From a virus: a DNA stretch of 64,000 nt. Each line of letters begins with the position of its first letter. The first letter of the stretch is position 1. Position numbers and translations under genes: made by a program. The notes under the pieces were generated by a model, which saw nothing but the letters and a program-made list of their open reading frames with translations, did no database searches and was not told the DNA's origin. The stretch spans positions 124,001 through 188,000 of the IMG/VR virus record IMGVR_UViG_3300017971_000001. One strand, 5' to 3'. Positions 33,474 through 41,668 of this stretch are shown here, in pieces.

Positions 33474-34426
33474 ACACGGCTCACGATCTGCTCGCCCAGC
33501 CAGCGCGCGACCGCCGGGACGACCGCGTTGCCCAGCAGCTTGACGCTGGTCGTCACGCTCGGCTCGAGCTCGGAGACGTATCCCTCGGGGAAGCCCATGG
33601 CACGCTCGTATTCCGCCACCGTCCAGGGCCGATACTCGCGCCGGTCCCAGCGCCCGCGACCACGGACCCAGCCCATTTGGTGCTTGGTCGTCACGGTCGG
33701 CGCTGGCCGATCGAGCCCGCGCCCCTTGTGCCCGCTGACGCTCTGGGTGAAGAACGCGCCGGAGTAGCCGCGGGCCTCAATCGACTGGCGCACGCGCCTC
33801 TGCACGCCCGAGCGGCAGCGGCTGACGCGCGACCAGCGCCCGCCCCGATCGTCCATGACGTCAGCGAGGGTCTTGCGGCCCTCGGTCTGAGGGAGCGGGA
33901 GGTCCAGCGGCGTCTCACCCTGGACCGCGACCACGAACAGGCGCTCGCGGTCCTGCGGGACGCCCAGGCCGGCGCTGTTGACGACGTGCTCGCTGAGCGC
34001 GTAGCCGAGCGCCTCCCAGGCTGAGCGCCAGGCCGCGTAGAGCGGCCAGCGACGAAACGAGGTCACGTTCTCGATCACCGCCACCTCGGGCTGGTTCACC
34101 TCGGCCGCGGTCACCGCAGCCCAGGCCGTCGAGCGGAGATAGTCGTGAACCGGCGCCCGGCCACGGCGCTCGTGGCGCCCTCCGCCCGAGGCGGCCTGGC
34201 TGTGGCCCTGGCAGGCCGGCGAGGCCCAGAGCACGTCGTGCAGCGGCAGCGTGCTGAAGTCGGCCTGCTGGAGATCCTGCTGCTCGTGCTCGACGCCCGG
34301 GTGCCGAGCGCTGTGGAGCTTGACGGCCGAGCCCCAGTGGTTCGCCGCCCAGACGACGTCGAGGCCGGCGCGGGTCAGGCCAAGGGTAGCGCCCCCGGCC
34401 CCCGCGAAGAGGTCGACCGCCTTCAC
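33470..34426 (-). CDS. C5-cytosine DNA methyltransferase
   Basis: 318 aa. Motif I DLFAGAGGATLG, motif IV SPACQGHS with the catalytic Cys (PxCQ where PPCQ or PCQ is usual), motif VI ENV, motif VIII QDRERLFVVA, and C-terminal motif X LLGNAVVPAVARWLG. The target-recognition region is short. Probably protects phage DNA from host nucleases. ATG overlaps the upstream gene's stop region. Confidence 0.92.
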   Translation of the reverse strand: MKAVDLFAGAGGATLGLTRAGLDVVWAANHWGSAVKLHSARHPGVEHEQQDLQQADFSTLPLHDVLWASPACQGHSQAASGGGRHERRGRAPVHDYLRSTAWAAVTAAEVNQPEVAVIENVTSFRRWPLYAAWRSAWEALGYALSEHVVNSAGLGVPQDRERLFVVAVQGETPLDLPLPQTEGRKTLADVMDDRGGRWSRVSRCRSGVQRRVRQSIEARGYSGAFFTQSVSGHKGRGLDRPAPTVTTKHQMGWVRGRGRWDRREYRPWTVAEYERAMGFPEGYVSELEPSVTTSVKLLGNAVVPAVARWLGEQIVSRV

Positions 34427-34641
34427 GACGACGCCTCCTGCTCGGGCGGACGCGCGACGGGATCGCGCTGGAACGCCACGATCAGCGCGCGGGTCACGTC
34501 GGCCGCAGCCTCCTGGTGAGTCGGGTAGTAGACAGGGGCCTGCCCGCCGCCCGGCTTGACCAGGTATCCGTTGCTGATCGGGGTCACGCGCACCTGCACG
34601 GACCCGTCCTCGTAGTGCTTGAGGTAGAGCTTGTTGGTCAC
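34423..34641 (-). CDS. Small hypothetical protein (72 aa)
   Basis: GTG (GTGA overlap). KLYLKHYEDGSVQVRVTPISNGYLVKPG is beta-like, then helices. No family recognised. Confidence 0.6.
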   Translation of the reverse strand: MTNKLYLKHYEDGSVQVRVTPISNGYLVKPGGGQAPVYYPTHQEAAADVTRALIVAFQRDPVARPPEQEASS

Positions 34642-35003
34642 TGGATCACCTCCGGCTCCCGGCCTCCGCCGAGGTCGCGGGCGAGGTCGATCGCGTCCGC
34701 CAGGGCGCGGTGGTAGGCCGAGCGTCGGGTCTTGCCGACGTTGAGTCCGTCCCAGGTCTCGACGACCTCGACGCAGCCGCGAGCGCGGTCCGAGATCATG
34801 GCCGGGACCGGGGCGTCCGGCTCCATGCACATGACGGCCACGCGGTTCCGCCGGCGCCCGTACTTGACGGGCTTGTCGGCGCTGACGCGCACGACGTAGC
34901 GGAAGAGGTCCGCGCGCTGCGCGGCGCGCTCGAGCCGGGACTCAGCCTCGGCGTCTCCCAGCGCCGCGTCGCGGCGCAGGGTCCGGAGATCGCGGTCACT
35001 CAC
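34638..35003 (-). CDS. Hypothetical protein with R-x-L-R-R module
   Basis: 121 aa from GTG. N-terminal SDRDLRTLRRDAALGDAEAESRLERA is a copy of the recurring module; the rest (YVVRVSADKPVKYGRRRNRVAVMCMEP) is beta-like. Function unknown. Confidence 0.65.
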   Translation of the reverse strand: MSDRDLRTLRRDAALGDAEAESRLERAAQRADLFRYVVRVSADKPVKYGRRRNRVAVMCMEPDAPVPAMISDRARGCVEVVETWDGLNVGKTRRSAYHRALADAIDLARDLGGGREPEVIQ

Positions 35004-35278
35004 AGACCCACCTCCGTCTCGCTCAACGGGAGCGGCCGGCCCTTCGGGTCGAAGTGCTCGGGCCAGCAGAGGATCGGCCGGACCTCGAAGGTCCCGATCG
35101 CCTGCGCGCCGAACACGGACGCGAGGTCGTTGGACGGGTTGTGGAGCATGGCGAGCATGAACCGCCGAGCCTCAGCCGGGGTCGCGTAGGTGTAGCGACC
35201 CTGGCGCGCCGGAGCGGACATGCGCCGCTCGCCGTGCTGGTTGAGGTGGGTGACCACGTAGCGCGTGACGCTGCTCAC
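35000..35278 (-). CDS. Small hypothetical protein
   Basis: 92 aa from GTG (GTGA overlap). SSVTRYVVTHLNQHGERRM and ATPAEARRFMLAMLHNPS; no family recognised. Confidence 0.6.
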   Translation of the reverse strand: MSSVTRYVVTHLNQHGERRMSAPARQGRYTYATPAEARRFMLAMLHNPSNDLASVFGAQAIGTFEVRPILCWPEHFDPKGRPLPLSETEVGL

Positions 35279-35784
35279 TGGATCCACCCCTTCCACTCGA
35301 CCCCCGGGGCCGGGTGATCGCGGATCAACTTCTCGGCCAGCTGCTCGGCGTCGTAGGCCGACCGGCAGGATCCCTGCAGGACGATCCCGCCCTGCCCCCA
35401 GGACCAGCAGCCGTCGCCGCCTTCGAGGGTGTCGCCGAGGCGCGGCCGCGCCCAGCCGCTGAGCCAGCGACCGCTCTCAGGGACGCCGTCCCTGACGACG
35501 AGGAAGCGGTAGACGACACCGCCGGGAGCGTCGCCGCGGTGCGGGCCCTCGTCGGCCCGCTGGCTCTGGAGGTAGACGTGGACCGACTCGCGCTGCTGGA
35601 CAGCGAGCTCCTCGGCGCGCTTCTCCTGCGCTCGGCGCAGGAGGCCGAGCGGGCTGTGGGGGTTGCCGGCGTCGCCGGCCTCGGGGTGGTCCGCGACCAG
35701 CGTCTCCGCGACGCTGAGCGCGGTGTACACGAGCTCGGTCTTGATTCGGTTGCCGGCGCTCTGCACGCCGCCTGGGGTCGTCAT
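35275..35784 (-). CDS. Hypothetical protein, first gene of leftward operon
   Basis: 169 aa from ATG with GGAGGA ribosome binding site 4-5 nt upstream, downstream of a consensus promoter at 35.86-35.89 kb. Helical N-terminal half, then beta-rich (VVYRFLVVRDGVPESGRWLSG). No family recognised. Being promoter-proximal, it is probably highly expressed. Confidence 0.7.
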   Translation of the reverse strand: MTTPGGVQSAGNRIKTELVYTALSVAETLVADHPEAGDAGNPHSPLGLLRRAQEKRAEELAVQQRESVHVYLQSQRADEGPHRGDAPGGVVYRFLVVRDGVPESGRWLSGWARPRLGDTLEGGDGCWSWGQGGIVLQGSCRSAYDAEQLAEKLIRDHPAPGVEWKGWIQ

Positions 35785-35858
35785 GGTTCCTCCGGCGCGT
35801 CCGCGCCAGTTTCGGGACTCTCTACACCTAGGCGGGAACTCCCCCGCAAGGTCCCCAA

Positions 35859-35887
35859 ACGATACAGGTGACCGCCCTGACTGTCAA
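35859..35887 (-). promoter_or_regulatory. Strong sigma70 promoter (leftward)
   Basis: TTGACA (35887-35882), 17-nt spacer, TATCGT (35864-35859). Likely drives the leftward operon from 35784. An inverted repeat CGTAAGTC/GACTTACG lies just upstream of the -35 box. Confidence 0.85.
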
Positions 35888-35894
35888 GCACTTC

Positions 35895-35905
35895 GTAAGT
35901 CCTTT
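35895..35905 (-). promoter_or_regulatory. Candidate operator AAAGGACTTAC, copy 1
   Basis: Exact 11-nt match to 36686-36696. Located 7 nt upstream of the -35 box and forms part of an 8-bp inverted repeat (CGTAAGTC/GACTTACG). Suggests one regulator acting on both sides of this divergent region. Confidence 0.4.
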
Positions 35906-35970
35906 GGCTGCAACGACTTACGTCAGCCTCGCTCGAGAGGCTTGCTGGCTCCGTGCCGCAGCAAACGCAG

Positions 35971-36005
35971 CGCGCCCCCTGCGGCTCTGGGCGGCAGGGG
36001 GCGCG
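35971..36005 (-). terminator. Strong GC hairpin after gene 36024
   Basis: 12-bp perfect stem (35971-35982 with 35994-36005) and 11-nt loop, right after the leftward gene ending at 36024. The downstream bases lack a T-run (GCTGCGTTTG), so termination may be partial. Confidence 0.55.
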
Positions 36006-36023
36006 TAGAGGGCGTCGCGCGCC

Positions 36024-36560
36024 TTAGGACGCGGGCTGGAGCTCGGGGTGGGCCTCGACGTGGCAGCGGTCGCAGCGCCGCGCCTTCGCCTCCCAGACGT
36101 GCCCGCTCGGGACGCGGTGGCGGTGCCCGCACTCGAGCACCTGGATCCTGGTCGACTCGTCGACCGAGACGACCGCCTTCGGCGCGATCGACCGGCGATC
36201 GGCCTCGAGGTTGACGATCGGGCTGTCAGCCCCGTCTTGCCCGATCCAGCGCGCCTGGAGCGTCTTGGCGGCCGGGGAGAGCTCGGGGACGGAGTCGGTG
36301 TGCGTCACGACCTGGCCCTCCTCTTCGTCGAAGCGGTCACGACGCGCGCGGGCCGCCTCCACCTGAGCCACGACCTCGGGGTCTCCGGCCGCGGCCATGG
36401 CCTGCCACTTCTCCTCGACCTCGTGCCCGACCTCGCGGATCAGGACGTAGCTGAGGCGGGAAAGGGTGGCTGCGAGTTCGGCCCGGTTCATGTCGGCGGG
36501 GCACTCGATCACGAGGCCCTCGGCGCGCAGGTAGCGCTTCATTTCGGTCTGGATCTCCAC
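36024..36560 (-). CDS. Hypothetical protein with C-terminal zinc motif
   Basis: 178 aa from GTG at 36560, with AAGGAG 8 nt upstream and a consensus promoter behind it. Helical N-terminal half (AELAATLSRLSYVLIREVGHEVEEKWQAM); C-terminal half has LECGHRHRVPSG ... RRCDRCHVEAHP, a CGH ... CDRC zinc finger. First gene of its own short transcript, bounded by the hairpin at 35.97-36.0 kb. A regulator role is possible. Confidence 0.7.
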   Translation of the reverse strand: MEIQTEMKRYLRAEGLVIECPADMNRAELAATLSRLSYVLIREVGHEVEEKWQAMAAAGDPEVVAQVEAARARRDRFDEEEGQVVTHTDSVPELSPAAKTLQARWIGQDGADSPIVNLEADRRSIAPKAVVSVDESTRIQVLECGHRHRVPSGHVWEAKARRCDRCHVEAHPELQPAS

Positions 36561-36592
36561 GGCAGTTACTCCTTGCTGGGTGTGGACTGGGG

Positions 36593-36621
36593 ACTCTACG
36601 CACCTCTCTTGCAAGTGTCAA
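36593..36621 (-). promoter_or_regulatory. Strong sigma70 promoter for gene 36024
   Basis: TTGACA (36621-36616), 17-nt spacer, TAGAGT (36598-36593), with the GTG start of the next gene 33 nt downstream. Confidence 0.85.
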
Positions 36622-36685
36622 CGGCCCCTCGGGAAGTCTTCGTGAACCTCCCTGCTAGGTATACCAACGTAAACGCCTTTCGCTG

Positions 36686-36696
36686 AAAGGACTTAC
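36686..36696 (+). promoter_or_regulatory. Candidate operator AAAGGACTTAC, copy 2
   Basis: Exact match to 35895-35905 on the other strand. Here it lies 50 nt before the first rightward gene, next to a small hairpin CTTTC/GAAAG and 20 nt after a GGTATACC palindrome at 36658-36665. A rightward promoter must lie here, but no clear -10 box is visible. Confidence 0.4.
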
Positions 36697-36746
36697 AGCA
36701 CCTGTCGGAGGGCCCTCATACGGTCTGGCCAGCAACGGAGACGCAG

Positions 36747-36950
36747 GTGCCGCGACCGAAGAAGAGCAAGAAACTGAAGCGGGTCCAGAAGCAGGTCTAC
36801 GTCCTGCCGGCCGACCTGGAGCGCGCCGAGAAGAGCCGTCAGCGGCGGTTCGAAGAGCTCAAGACCCTACACGGAATCAACAACTGGACGATCGCCCAAG
36901 AGCTCAACGCCTTGATCGTCGAGTCCCTGAACGCACAGGAGGTGGAGTGA
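36747..36950 (+). CDS. Small basic protein (67 aa), first rightward gene
   Basis: GTG with GGAG 8 nt upstream. RPKKSKKLKRVQKQVYVLPADLERAEKSRQRR ... INNWTIAQELNALIVESL has the length and the basic strand-then-two-helices layout of a ribbon-helix-helix DNA-binding protein, though no key residue proves it. Its position at the head of the recombination operon suits a regulator. Confidence 0.6.
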   Translation: MPRPKKSKKLKRVQKQVYVLPADLERAEKSRQRRFEELKTLHGINNWTIAQELNALIVESLNAQEVE

Positions 36951-38584
36951 CGTTCCCGACCCAAGCAAGCAAGCCGACCGCGGGGCCGCCCCCTGCGCCG
37001 GTCTTCCCGACCCCTACGACGCCGCTGGGCATGAAGGACCCCAGCGTCAAGTTCTGGACCGCTCTCCTGAACGCGCAGCAAGCTGCGCAGAAGCTGGCGA
37101 AGAAGCACCCCGGGCCGCCGAACAAGCGCGCCCCCAAGATCGAGGTCACGGACCCGATCACGGGGCAGCGGTCCATGGCTCACCCTCCCATGTGGACCTT
37201 CGTCAGCGCTGAGGACTTCATTGAGGAGGCGCGTCGCGTCCTCCACCCTGAGGGTCTCGTGCTCGTTCCTACTGGGATCATGGGCGAGCTCGACGCGCAG
37301 TTCGGGCGTCGCAACCGAATCGCCCTCTGGTTCCTGCTCGTCCACGCCCCCTCGGGTGAGGGCGCCTTCCTCCCCATGGAGTTCCCCTACCAGACCAACG
37401 ATCGCTCGACGCACGTCCAGGCCGCTGCGAACAGCTACACGCAGGGCCTGGCGTACTTCCTCCGCGGCCTGCTCATGATCCCGCGCGTGTCGCCTCGGGA
37501 CGAGGACTACCACGAGGTCCTCAACAGCGACGCCCCGCCCCCTCGACAGCAGCCGCAGCAAGGTTTCCAGCAGCCTGCGCCGGCCCAGCAGCAGATCTTC
37601 CAGCAGCCTCCGGCTCAGAACTTCCAGCCGCGGCCGGTCACGCCGCTGTATCAAGGGCCCCAGGGAACCATGATCGGGCACTACGCCGGACCTCCTCCCG
37701 GGCCCCAGGGGACGACCGGAGGCCCCGCGAACTTCGCGCCTCAGCCGACGACGGGCCAGCCGCCCATGCAGCGCCCCTCCCAGACGGCGCAGCGCCCTCA
37801 GCCGCAGCAACCGCAGCAGTTCCCGGGCCAGCAGCCCCTCCCTCGGCAGGGAGGTGGCGCGCAGCCCACCTTTCGCCAGGGCGCGCCGGTCCAGTCGAAC
37901 GGAAACGGAAGCTTTCCTGGTGGCGCTCCGCACGCTCACGGACAGGTTCCGCAAGGGAACGGCTTCGGCGGCGGAGGCGGCCCTGGCGGAGGAGCTCAGC
38001 GCATGGTGGGAGCACCGGGAGCGACTGCGGTCGCGCCGCTTCCGCCGCTCATGAACAGCACCCTGGTTCAGGGCATGGTTCAGCAGACGGGCGCCGTGCC
38101 CGCGTCGCCTGCTCAGGACCAGGCCCAGGCTCAGCAGACCTTCCAGGTCGGACCGCCTCCGCCTCAGGCGATCAAGCCCGAAGACCTGACCGAAATGCCC
38201 TCGGCGGTGCCCCCGCCCAAGGAGCAGAAGATCGAAGGTGTGCGCGAGGACGAGCCTCAGACCAGCGACGACTGGTTCGAGGCCCTGCTCGAGAAGGGCT
38301 GGGATCCGATCGTCGCGACCGAGGTCGCCAACCACCCGCCGAACCTCGTGATCAACGACGCCGTCCGCAACGAGATCTCCTCGAGGGCCATGAGCAAGTT
38401 CGCCACGGACGAGATCCTCAAGGCCTGGAAAGACACGGGCTTCGTCCCCGACCCCAAGGCCGGCGCCAACCGGCCCAAGCCGACCGGGCTCCAGTTGCTC
38501 CGGTTCTGCAACAACCTCAACTTCAACGACCCCTCCCCGAAGCCGGAAGGCGAGAAGCCGGCCGCTCAAACCACTAGCTCGTGA
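36947..38584 (+). CDS. ERF-family single-strand annealing protein with Q/P-rich tail
   Basis: 545 aa from GTG (GTGA overlap). Residues about 60-190 fit the ERF recombinase core: FVSAEDFIEEARRVLHPEGL, LVHAPSGEGAFLPMEF and QAAANSYTQGLAYFLRGLLMIPR ending in acidic DEDY. Residues 195-430 are low-complexity Pro/Gln/Gly, and a small helical domain closes the protein (WFEALLEKGWDPIVATEVA). ERF proteins pair complementary single strands during phage recombination. The following gene is SSB-like, a usual partner. Confidence 0.8.
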   Translation: MTFPTQASKPTAGPPPAPVFPTPTTPLGMKDPSVKFWTALLNAQQAAQKLAKKHPGPPNKRAPKIEVTDPITGQRSMAHPPMWTFVSAEDFIEEARRVLHPEGLVLVPTGIMGELDAQFGRRNRIALWFLLVHAPSGEGAFLPMEFPYQTNDRSTHVQAAANSYTQGLAYFLRGLLMIPRVSPRDEDYHEVLNSDAPPPRQQPQQGFQQPAPAQQQIFQQPPAQNFQPRPVTPLYQGPQGTMIGHYAGPPPGPQGTTGGPANFAPQPTTGQPPMQRPSQTAQRPQPQQPQQFPGQQPLPRQGGGAQPTFRQGAPVQSNGNGSFPGGAPHAHGQVPQGNGFGGGGGPGGGAQRMVGAPGATAVAPLPPLMNSTLVQGMVQQTGAVPASPAQDQAQAQQTFQVGPPPPQAIKPEDLTEMPSAVPPPKEQKIEGVREDEPQTSDDWFEALLEKGWDPIVATEVANHPPNLVINDAVRNEISSRAMSKFATDEILKAWKDTGFVPDPKAGANRPKPTGLQLLRFCNNLNFNDPSPKPEGEKPAAQTTSS

Positions 38585-38601
38585 AAGAAGGACTCTGAAC
38601 C

Positions 38602-39585
38602 ATGAACATGCCTTACCAGCAGCCCGGATACGGCGGGCAGCCCATGCAACCCGCTTACGGACAGCCCATGCAGCAGGGCTACGGACAGCCGCAGCCGGGC
38701 TACGGACAGCCGCAGCCGGGCTACGGACAGCCGCAGCCGGGCTACGGACAACCCATGCAGCCGGGTTACGCGCCCAACCCCTACGGACAGCCCTACCAGG
38801 CCGCTCCCCAGCAGCCCGAGCCGGACGTGAGCAACGCCACGTTCAACATTCCGGTGCCGGGTGAGAACCAGGACGACGTCGATCGCGCCTATTGGGAGAA
38901 CGTGCAGACGACCAACGAGGTCCCCTTCACGCCCGACATGGCCGGCCAGTTCTACAACGCCCAGATCCTGTTCGCCAAGGGCATGGTCGACACGGACAAG
39001 AACGGAGCTCAGCGGGGAACCAAGCTCTTCTTCATTATCGGGCTCAACACGCCCACCGGCCCCCGCAAGGTCCTCGACTCCCTGAACCCCGAGGTCTCCC
39101 ACCAGGCCAAGGTCTTCGCGGCCTTCTGCAAGGCCGCCGTGCCCGAGAAGACCGGCAAGGCGAGCGCCCTCGACTTCCGCGGCCGAAAGATCGTGGTCAA
39201 GGTCGACTACGGCAAGGGCAAGTACGCCGCGGACGGCGAGTCCCCCGACATTCGGATTCGGGGCTACTACCCCGCCGACTACAACCCGCAGGGCGCGCGC
39301 CCGCAGCAGCAGCACCAGCAGGCACGTCCGCAGCAGCCCCAGCAGCCTCAGCAGGGCTACGGCCAGCCGCCCCAGCAGCAGGGCTACCAGCAGCCGCAGC
39401 AGGGCTACCAGCAGCCGCAACAGGTCCAGCAGCAGCCGCAGCAGGGCTTCCAGGGCGGCATGCAGGGCCAGCCTCCCGTCCAGGCGCAGCAGGGCTACGG
39501 CCAGACCTACGGCCAGCCGCCCCAGCAGCAGCCTCAGGGCATGGCCGCGGCCATGGGCGTTCCTGATCAGGACGTTCCCTTCTAG
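38602..39585 (+). CDS. SSB-like protein with prion-like N- and C-terminal tails
   Basis: 327 aa from ATG with GAAGGA upstream. A central domain (residues about 75-220; SNATFNIPVPGE ... TPTGPRKVL ... YGKGKYAADGESPDIRIRGYYP) is flanked by a YGQPQPG repeat N-terminus and a Gln/Gly-rich C-terminus. The last residues DQDVPF match the acidic SSB tail (DDDIPF) that recruits partner proteins. It follows the annealing protein directly, which supports ssDNA binding. Confidence 0.75.
   Translation: MNMPYQQPGYGGQPMQPAYGQPMQQGYGQPQPGYGQPQPGYGQPQPGYGQPMQPGYAPNPYGQPYQAAPQQPEPDVSNATFNIPVPGENQDDVDRAYWENVQTTNEVPFTPDMAGQFYNAQILFAKGMVDTDKNGAQRGTKLFFIIGLNTPTGPRKVLDSLNPEVSHQAKVFAAFCKAAVPEKTGKASALDFRGRKIVVKVDYGKGKYAADGESPDIRIRGYYPADYNPQGARPQQQHQQARPQQPQQPQQGYGQPPQQQGYQQPQQGYQQPQQVQQQPQQGFQGGMQGQPPVQAQQGYGQTYGQPPQQQPQGMAAAMGVPDQDVPF
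38677..38750 (+). repeat. 21-bp tandem repeats encoding YGQPQPG
   Basis: Three to four near-identical copies of ggctacggacagccgcagcc in the SSB-like gene; copy number may be unstable. Confidence 0.85.
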
Positions 39586-39612
39586 CCCTCCGGCTCGAGG
39601 CCTCTCAACCAC

Positions 39613-39652
39613 GCCCGCACGGCTTGCGAATTTCCTGGCCGTGCGGGCTTCT
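39613..39652 (+). terminator. Intrinsic terminator after SSB-like gene
   Basis: 10-bp stem GCCCGCACGG/CCGTGCGGGC, 16-nt loop, followed by TTCTATAAGG. The T-run is interrupted, so read-through into the nuclease gene is likely. Confidence 0.55.
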
Positions 39653-39665
39653 ATAAGGCATTTTC

Positions 39666-41021
39666 ATGGACGACGACAACCAGATCGACCCGGCCGTCAT
39701 GGATCAACCCACCGAGGCGGAGGAGTTCCCCTTGGGCGTTGGCACTGCGACCGAGCCGTATCCGACGAACGCTCCATGGCTCAGCCTCCCTCCGCCCAAG
39801 AAGATCAATCGTCTCTCGCGCTGGCCCCGTGGCGCCAAGTCCCCCTCGTGGTTCAAGAAGCTCGCGACCTGTCCCAAGCAGCACGCCGAGCGCTACCGAC
39901 ACCGCAAGAAGGATCCCAGCGGCCTCGACGCGCTGATCGGAAACGCGATCCACGGCGCGTACGAAGACGCCGGTATGATCCGCATGAAGCCGGGTCGACG
40001 AGGCGCCGTCAATCCCGTGGTGACGCCTGAGGAGTTGATCCACCTCCTCGAGTTCCAGGAAGAGATACGCGAGGGCGTCGAGGTCTACAACCGCTCGCGC
40101 GACATTCTCCAGAACACCAAGCCGTTCTCGCTCGACAACATTTACGACGTCGAGCACCTGTGGAACTTCTACGTCACCCCGTCCCTGCAGGTCGCCGGGT
40201 TCGCCGACCTGATCCAAGCGGTCCCCCACCCCACTAACCCCAGCCTCCCGCCGGTCATGATCGTGGTCAGCGACTACAAAACCGGCCTCGGGCAACTCCC
40301 TTCCCCCGAAGAGCTCGAGACGGACCCCCAGTGCCAACTCGAGCTCGCCTGGGCGCGCCGTAAATTCCCCCAGACCCCCAGGATTCGCTTCCGGATCGTC
40401 AACGTTCAGCTGAACAAAGAGGTCTGGTGCGACTGGACGCCGCACCACCACGAGCGCGCGCTTGGCTTTGCTCGCGCCCTCAGCAACCGCTGGCATTCGC
40501 GGGACGAAACCGCGGTCGTCGGCAATCACTGCAAGTGGTGCCCTTACCGAGCCGGCTGCAGCGCGTTCGAGAAATCGCTCAAGAAGATCACCTTCACGCC
40601 GCTGTCCGAGCTCGACGACCTGTCGCTCGAGGACATGATCCGCGAGTGGAAGACCATGAAGCTCGCTCAAGACCTGACCGAGCGGCGCAGGATCGATCTC
40701 GGCAACAAGATCATGGAGCAGATCCCCTCCGACCAGCGCAGCTACCGCGTCAATCACCTGCTCGCCATGAAGAAGAGCCGCAAGGTCACCAACTACGCGA
40801 GCACGGCCGAGCTCGTCAACGACCTCACCAGCCTTACGGGCACCGTCCCTGACGCGCTGATCGACAGCGTGACCAAGATCCGCAAAAAGCAACTCGAGAA
40901 TTGGATCAAGACCCTTCCGGACCACCTCCAGAAGCCCGCCATGATCATTCTTGAGAAGCACGCAATCGAGAGCGAGACCTCGCCCTGGCTCGAGGTTCAC
41001 GATCGGAAGCCGTTATGGTAG
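39666..41021 (+). CDS. Cas4/RecB-like PD-(D/E)XK nuclease
   Basis: 451 aa. Motif III VSDYKTG and QLELAWARRKFP give the RecB-type catalytic core; LATCPKQ near the N-terminus and HCKWCPYRAGC near residue 300 supply the four cysteines of an iron-sulphur cluster as in Cas4/AddB-type exonucleases. ALIGNAIHGAYE is the conserved GN-x2-H helix. Acts in DNA end processing beside the annealing protein and RusA. The ATG at 39666 gives the full nuclease core. Confidence 0.85.
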   Translation: MDDDNQIDPAVMDQPTEAEEFPLGVGTATEPYPTNAPWLSLPPPKKINRLSRWPRGAKSPSWFKKLATCPKQHAERYRHRKKDPSGLDALIGNAIHGAYEDAGMIRMKPGRRGAVNPVVTPEELIHLLEFQEEIREGVEVYNRSRDILQNTKPFSLDNIYDVEHLWNFYVTPSLQVAGFADLIQAVPHPTNPSLPPVMIVVSDYKTGLGQLPSPEELETDPQCQLELAWARRKFPQTPRIRFRIVNVQLNKEVWCDWTPHHHERALGFARALSNRWHSRDETAVVGNHCKWCPYRAGCSAFEKSLKKITFTPLSELDDLSLEDMIREWKTMKLAQDLTERRRIDLGNKIMEQIPSDQRSYRVNHLLAMKKSRKVTNYASTAELVNDLTSLTGTVPDALIDSVTKIRKKQLENWIKTLPDHLQKPAMIILEKHAIESETSPWLEVHDRKPLW

Positions 41022-41668
41022 CCGAGACCCCGCCCCTGGTCGCCGACCTCGTCCCGCTGACCGTCCTGGACTTCGGCTGGAAGCTCGGCGTCACGCAGCA
41101 CGACGAAGAACTCGAGCGCGAGCTATCGGTCTGCGAGCTCAGCGAACGCGAGGCGCGAGAGCTCCGCGACGGGCTCACGCTCTGGCTGCAGCAGAAGGTC
41201 GCTGATCGAGTTGGCCTGCAGCCGGTCGAGTTCACGATCCCCGGCAAGCCCAAGCCCAAGGGAAACGCGAAGCGGATCGCGAAGCTCTTCGGCAGCAAGA
41301 CGCCGACGATCATTAACGACCGAGACGTGCAGCGAAAGCAGCGCGACTTCTCGGTCGCGGCCATGAAGTTTCGGCCCGAGGTGAACGGGATCTGGGAGTG
41401 CCCGATCCGGCTCGAGGTCACCTTCGTGTTCAAGGCGCCGCAGAAGCCCAAGTGGAAATGGGCCGCTGCGCTCAAGGGGATCTTGCTTCACGTCGTGCGG
41501 CCCGACACCGACAATCTGACGAAGTTCGTCAAGGACGCCCTCGAAGAGATCTTCTACGTGGACGACAAGCAGGTCTGCGAAGAATACGTGCGCAAGATCT
41601 ATGGACCTCAGGCGGAGACGAGGATCAAGCTGATCCCGCTCGAGCAGGCTACGAAGGACATGGTTTGA
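41015..41668 (+). CDS. rusA: RusA-type Holliday junction resolvase
   Basis: 217 aa, overlapping the nuclease stop. The core FTIPGKPKPKGNAKR ... VVRPDTDNLTKFVKDALE ... VDDKQVCEEYVRKIY has the conserved aspartates of RusA (DTDN, DD). Residues 1-65 are an N-terminal extension not in E. coli RusA. Resolves recombination junctions or branched replication forms. Confidence 0.92.
   Translation: MVAETPPLVADLVPLTVLDFGWKLGVTQHDEELERELSVCELSEREARELRDGLTLWLQQKVADRVGLQPVEFTIPGKPKPKGNAKRIAKLFGSKTPTIINDRDVQRKQRDFSVAAMKFRPEVNGIWECPIRLEVTFVFKAPQKPKWKWAAALKGILLHVVRPDTDNLTKFVKDALEEIFYVDDKQVCEEYVRKIYGPQAETRIKLIPLEQATKDMV

Noticed and set aside
36839-38569. 576-codon minus-strand frame opposite the ERF gene
   Set aside because: Arg/Leu/Gly-rich antisense frame; the plus strand carries the ERF core.
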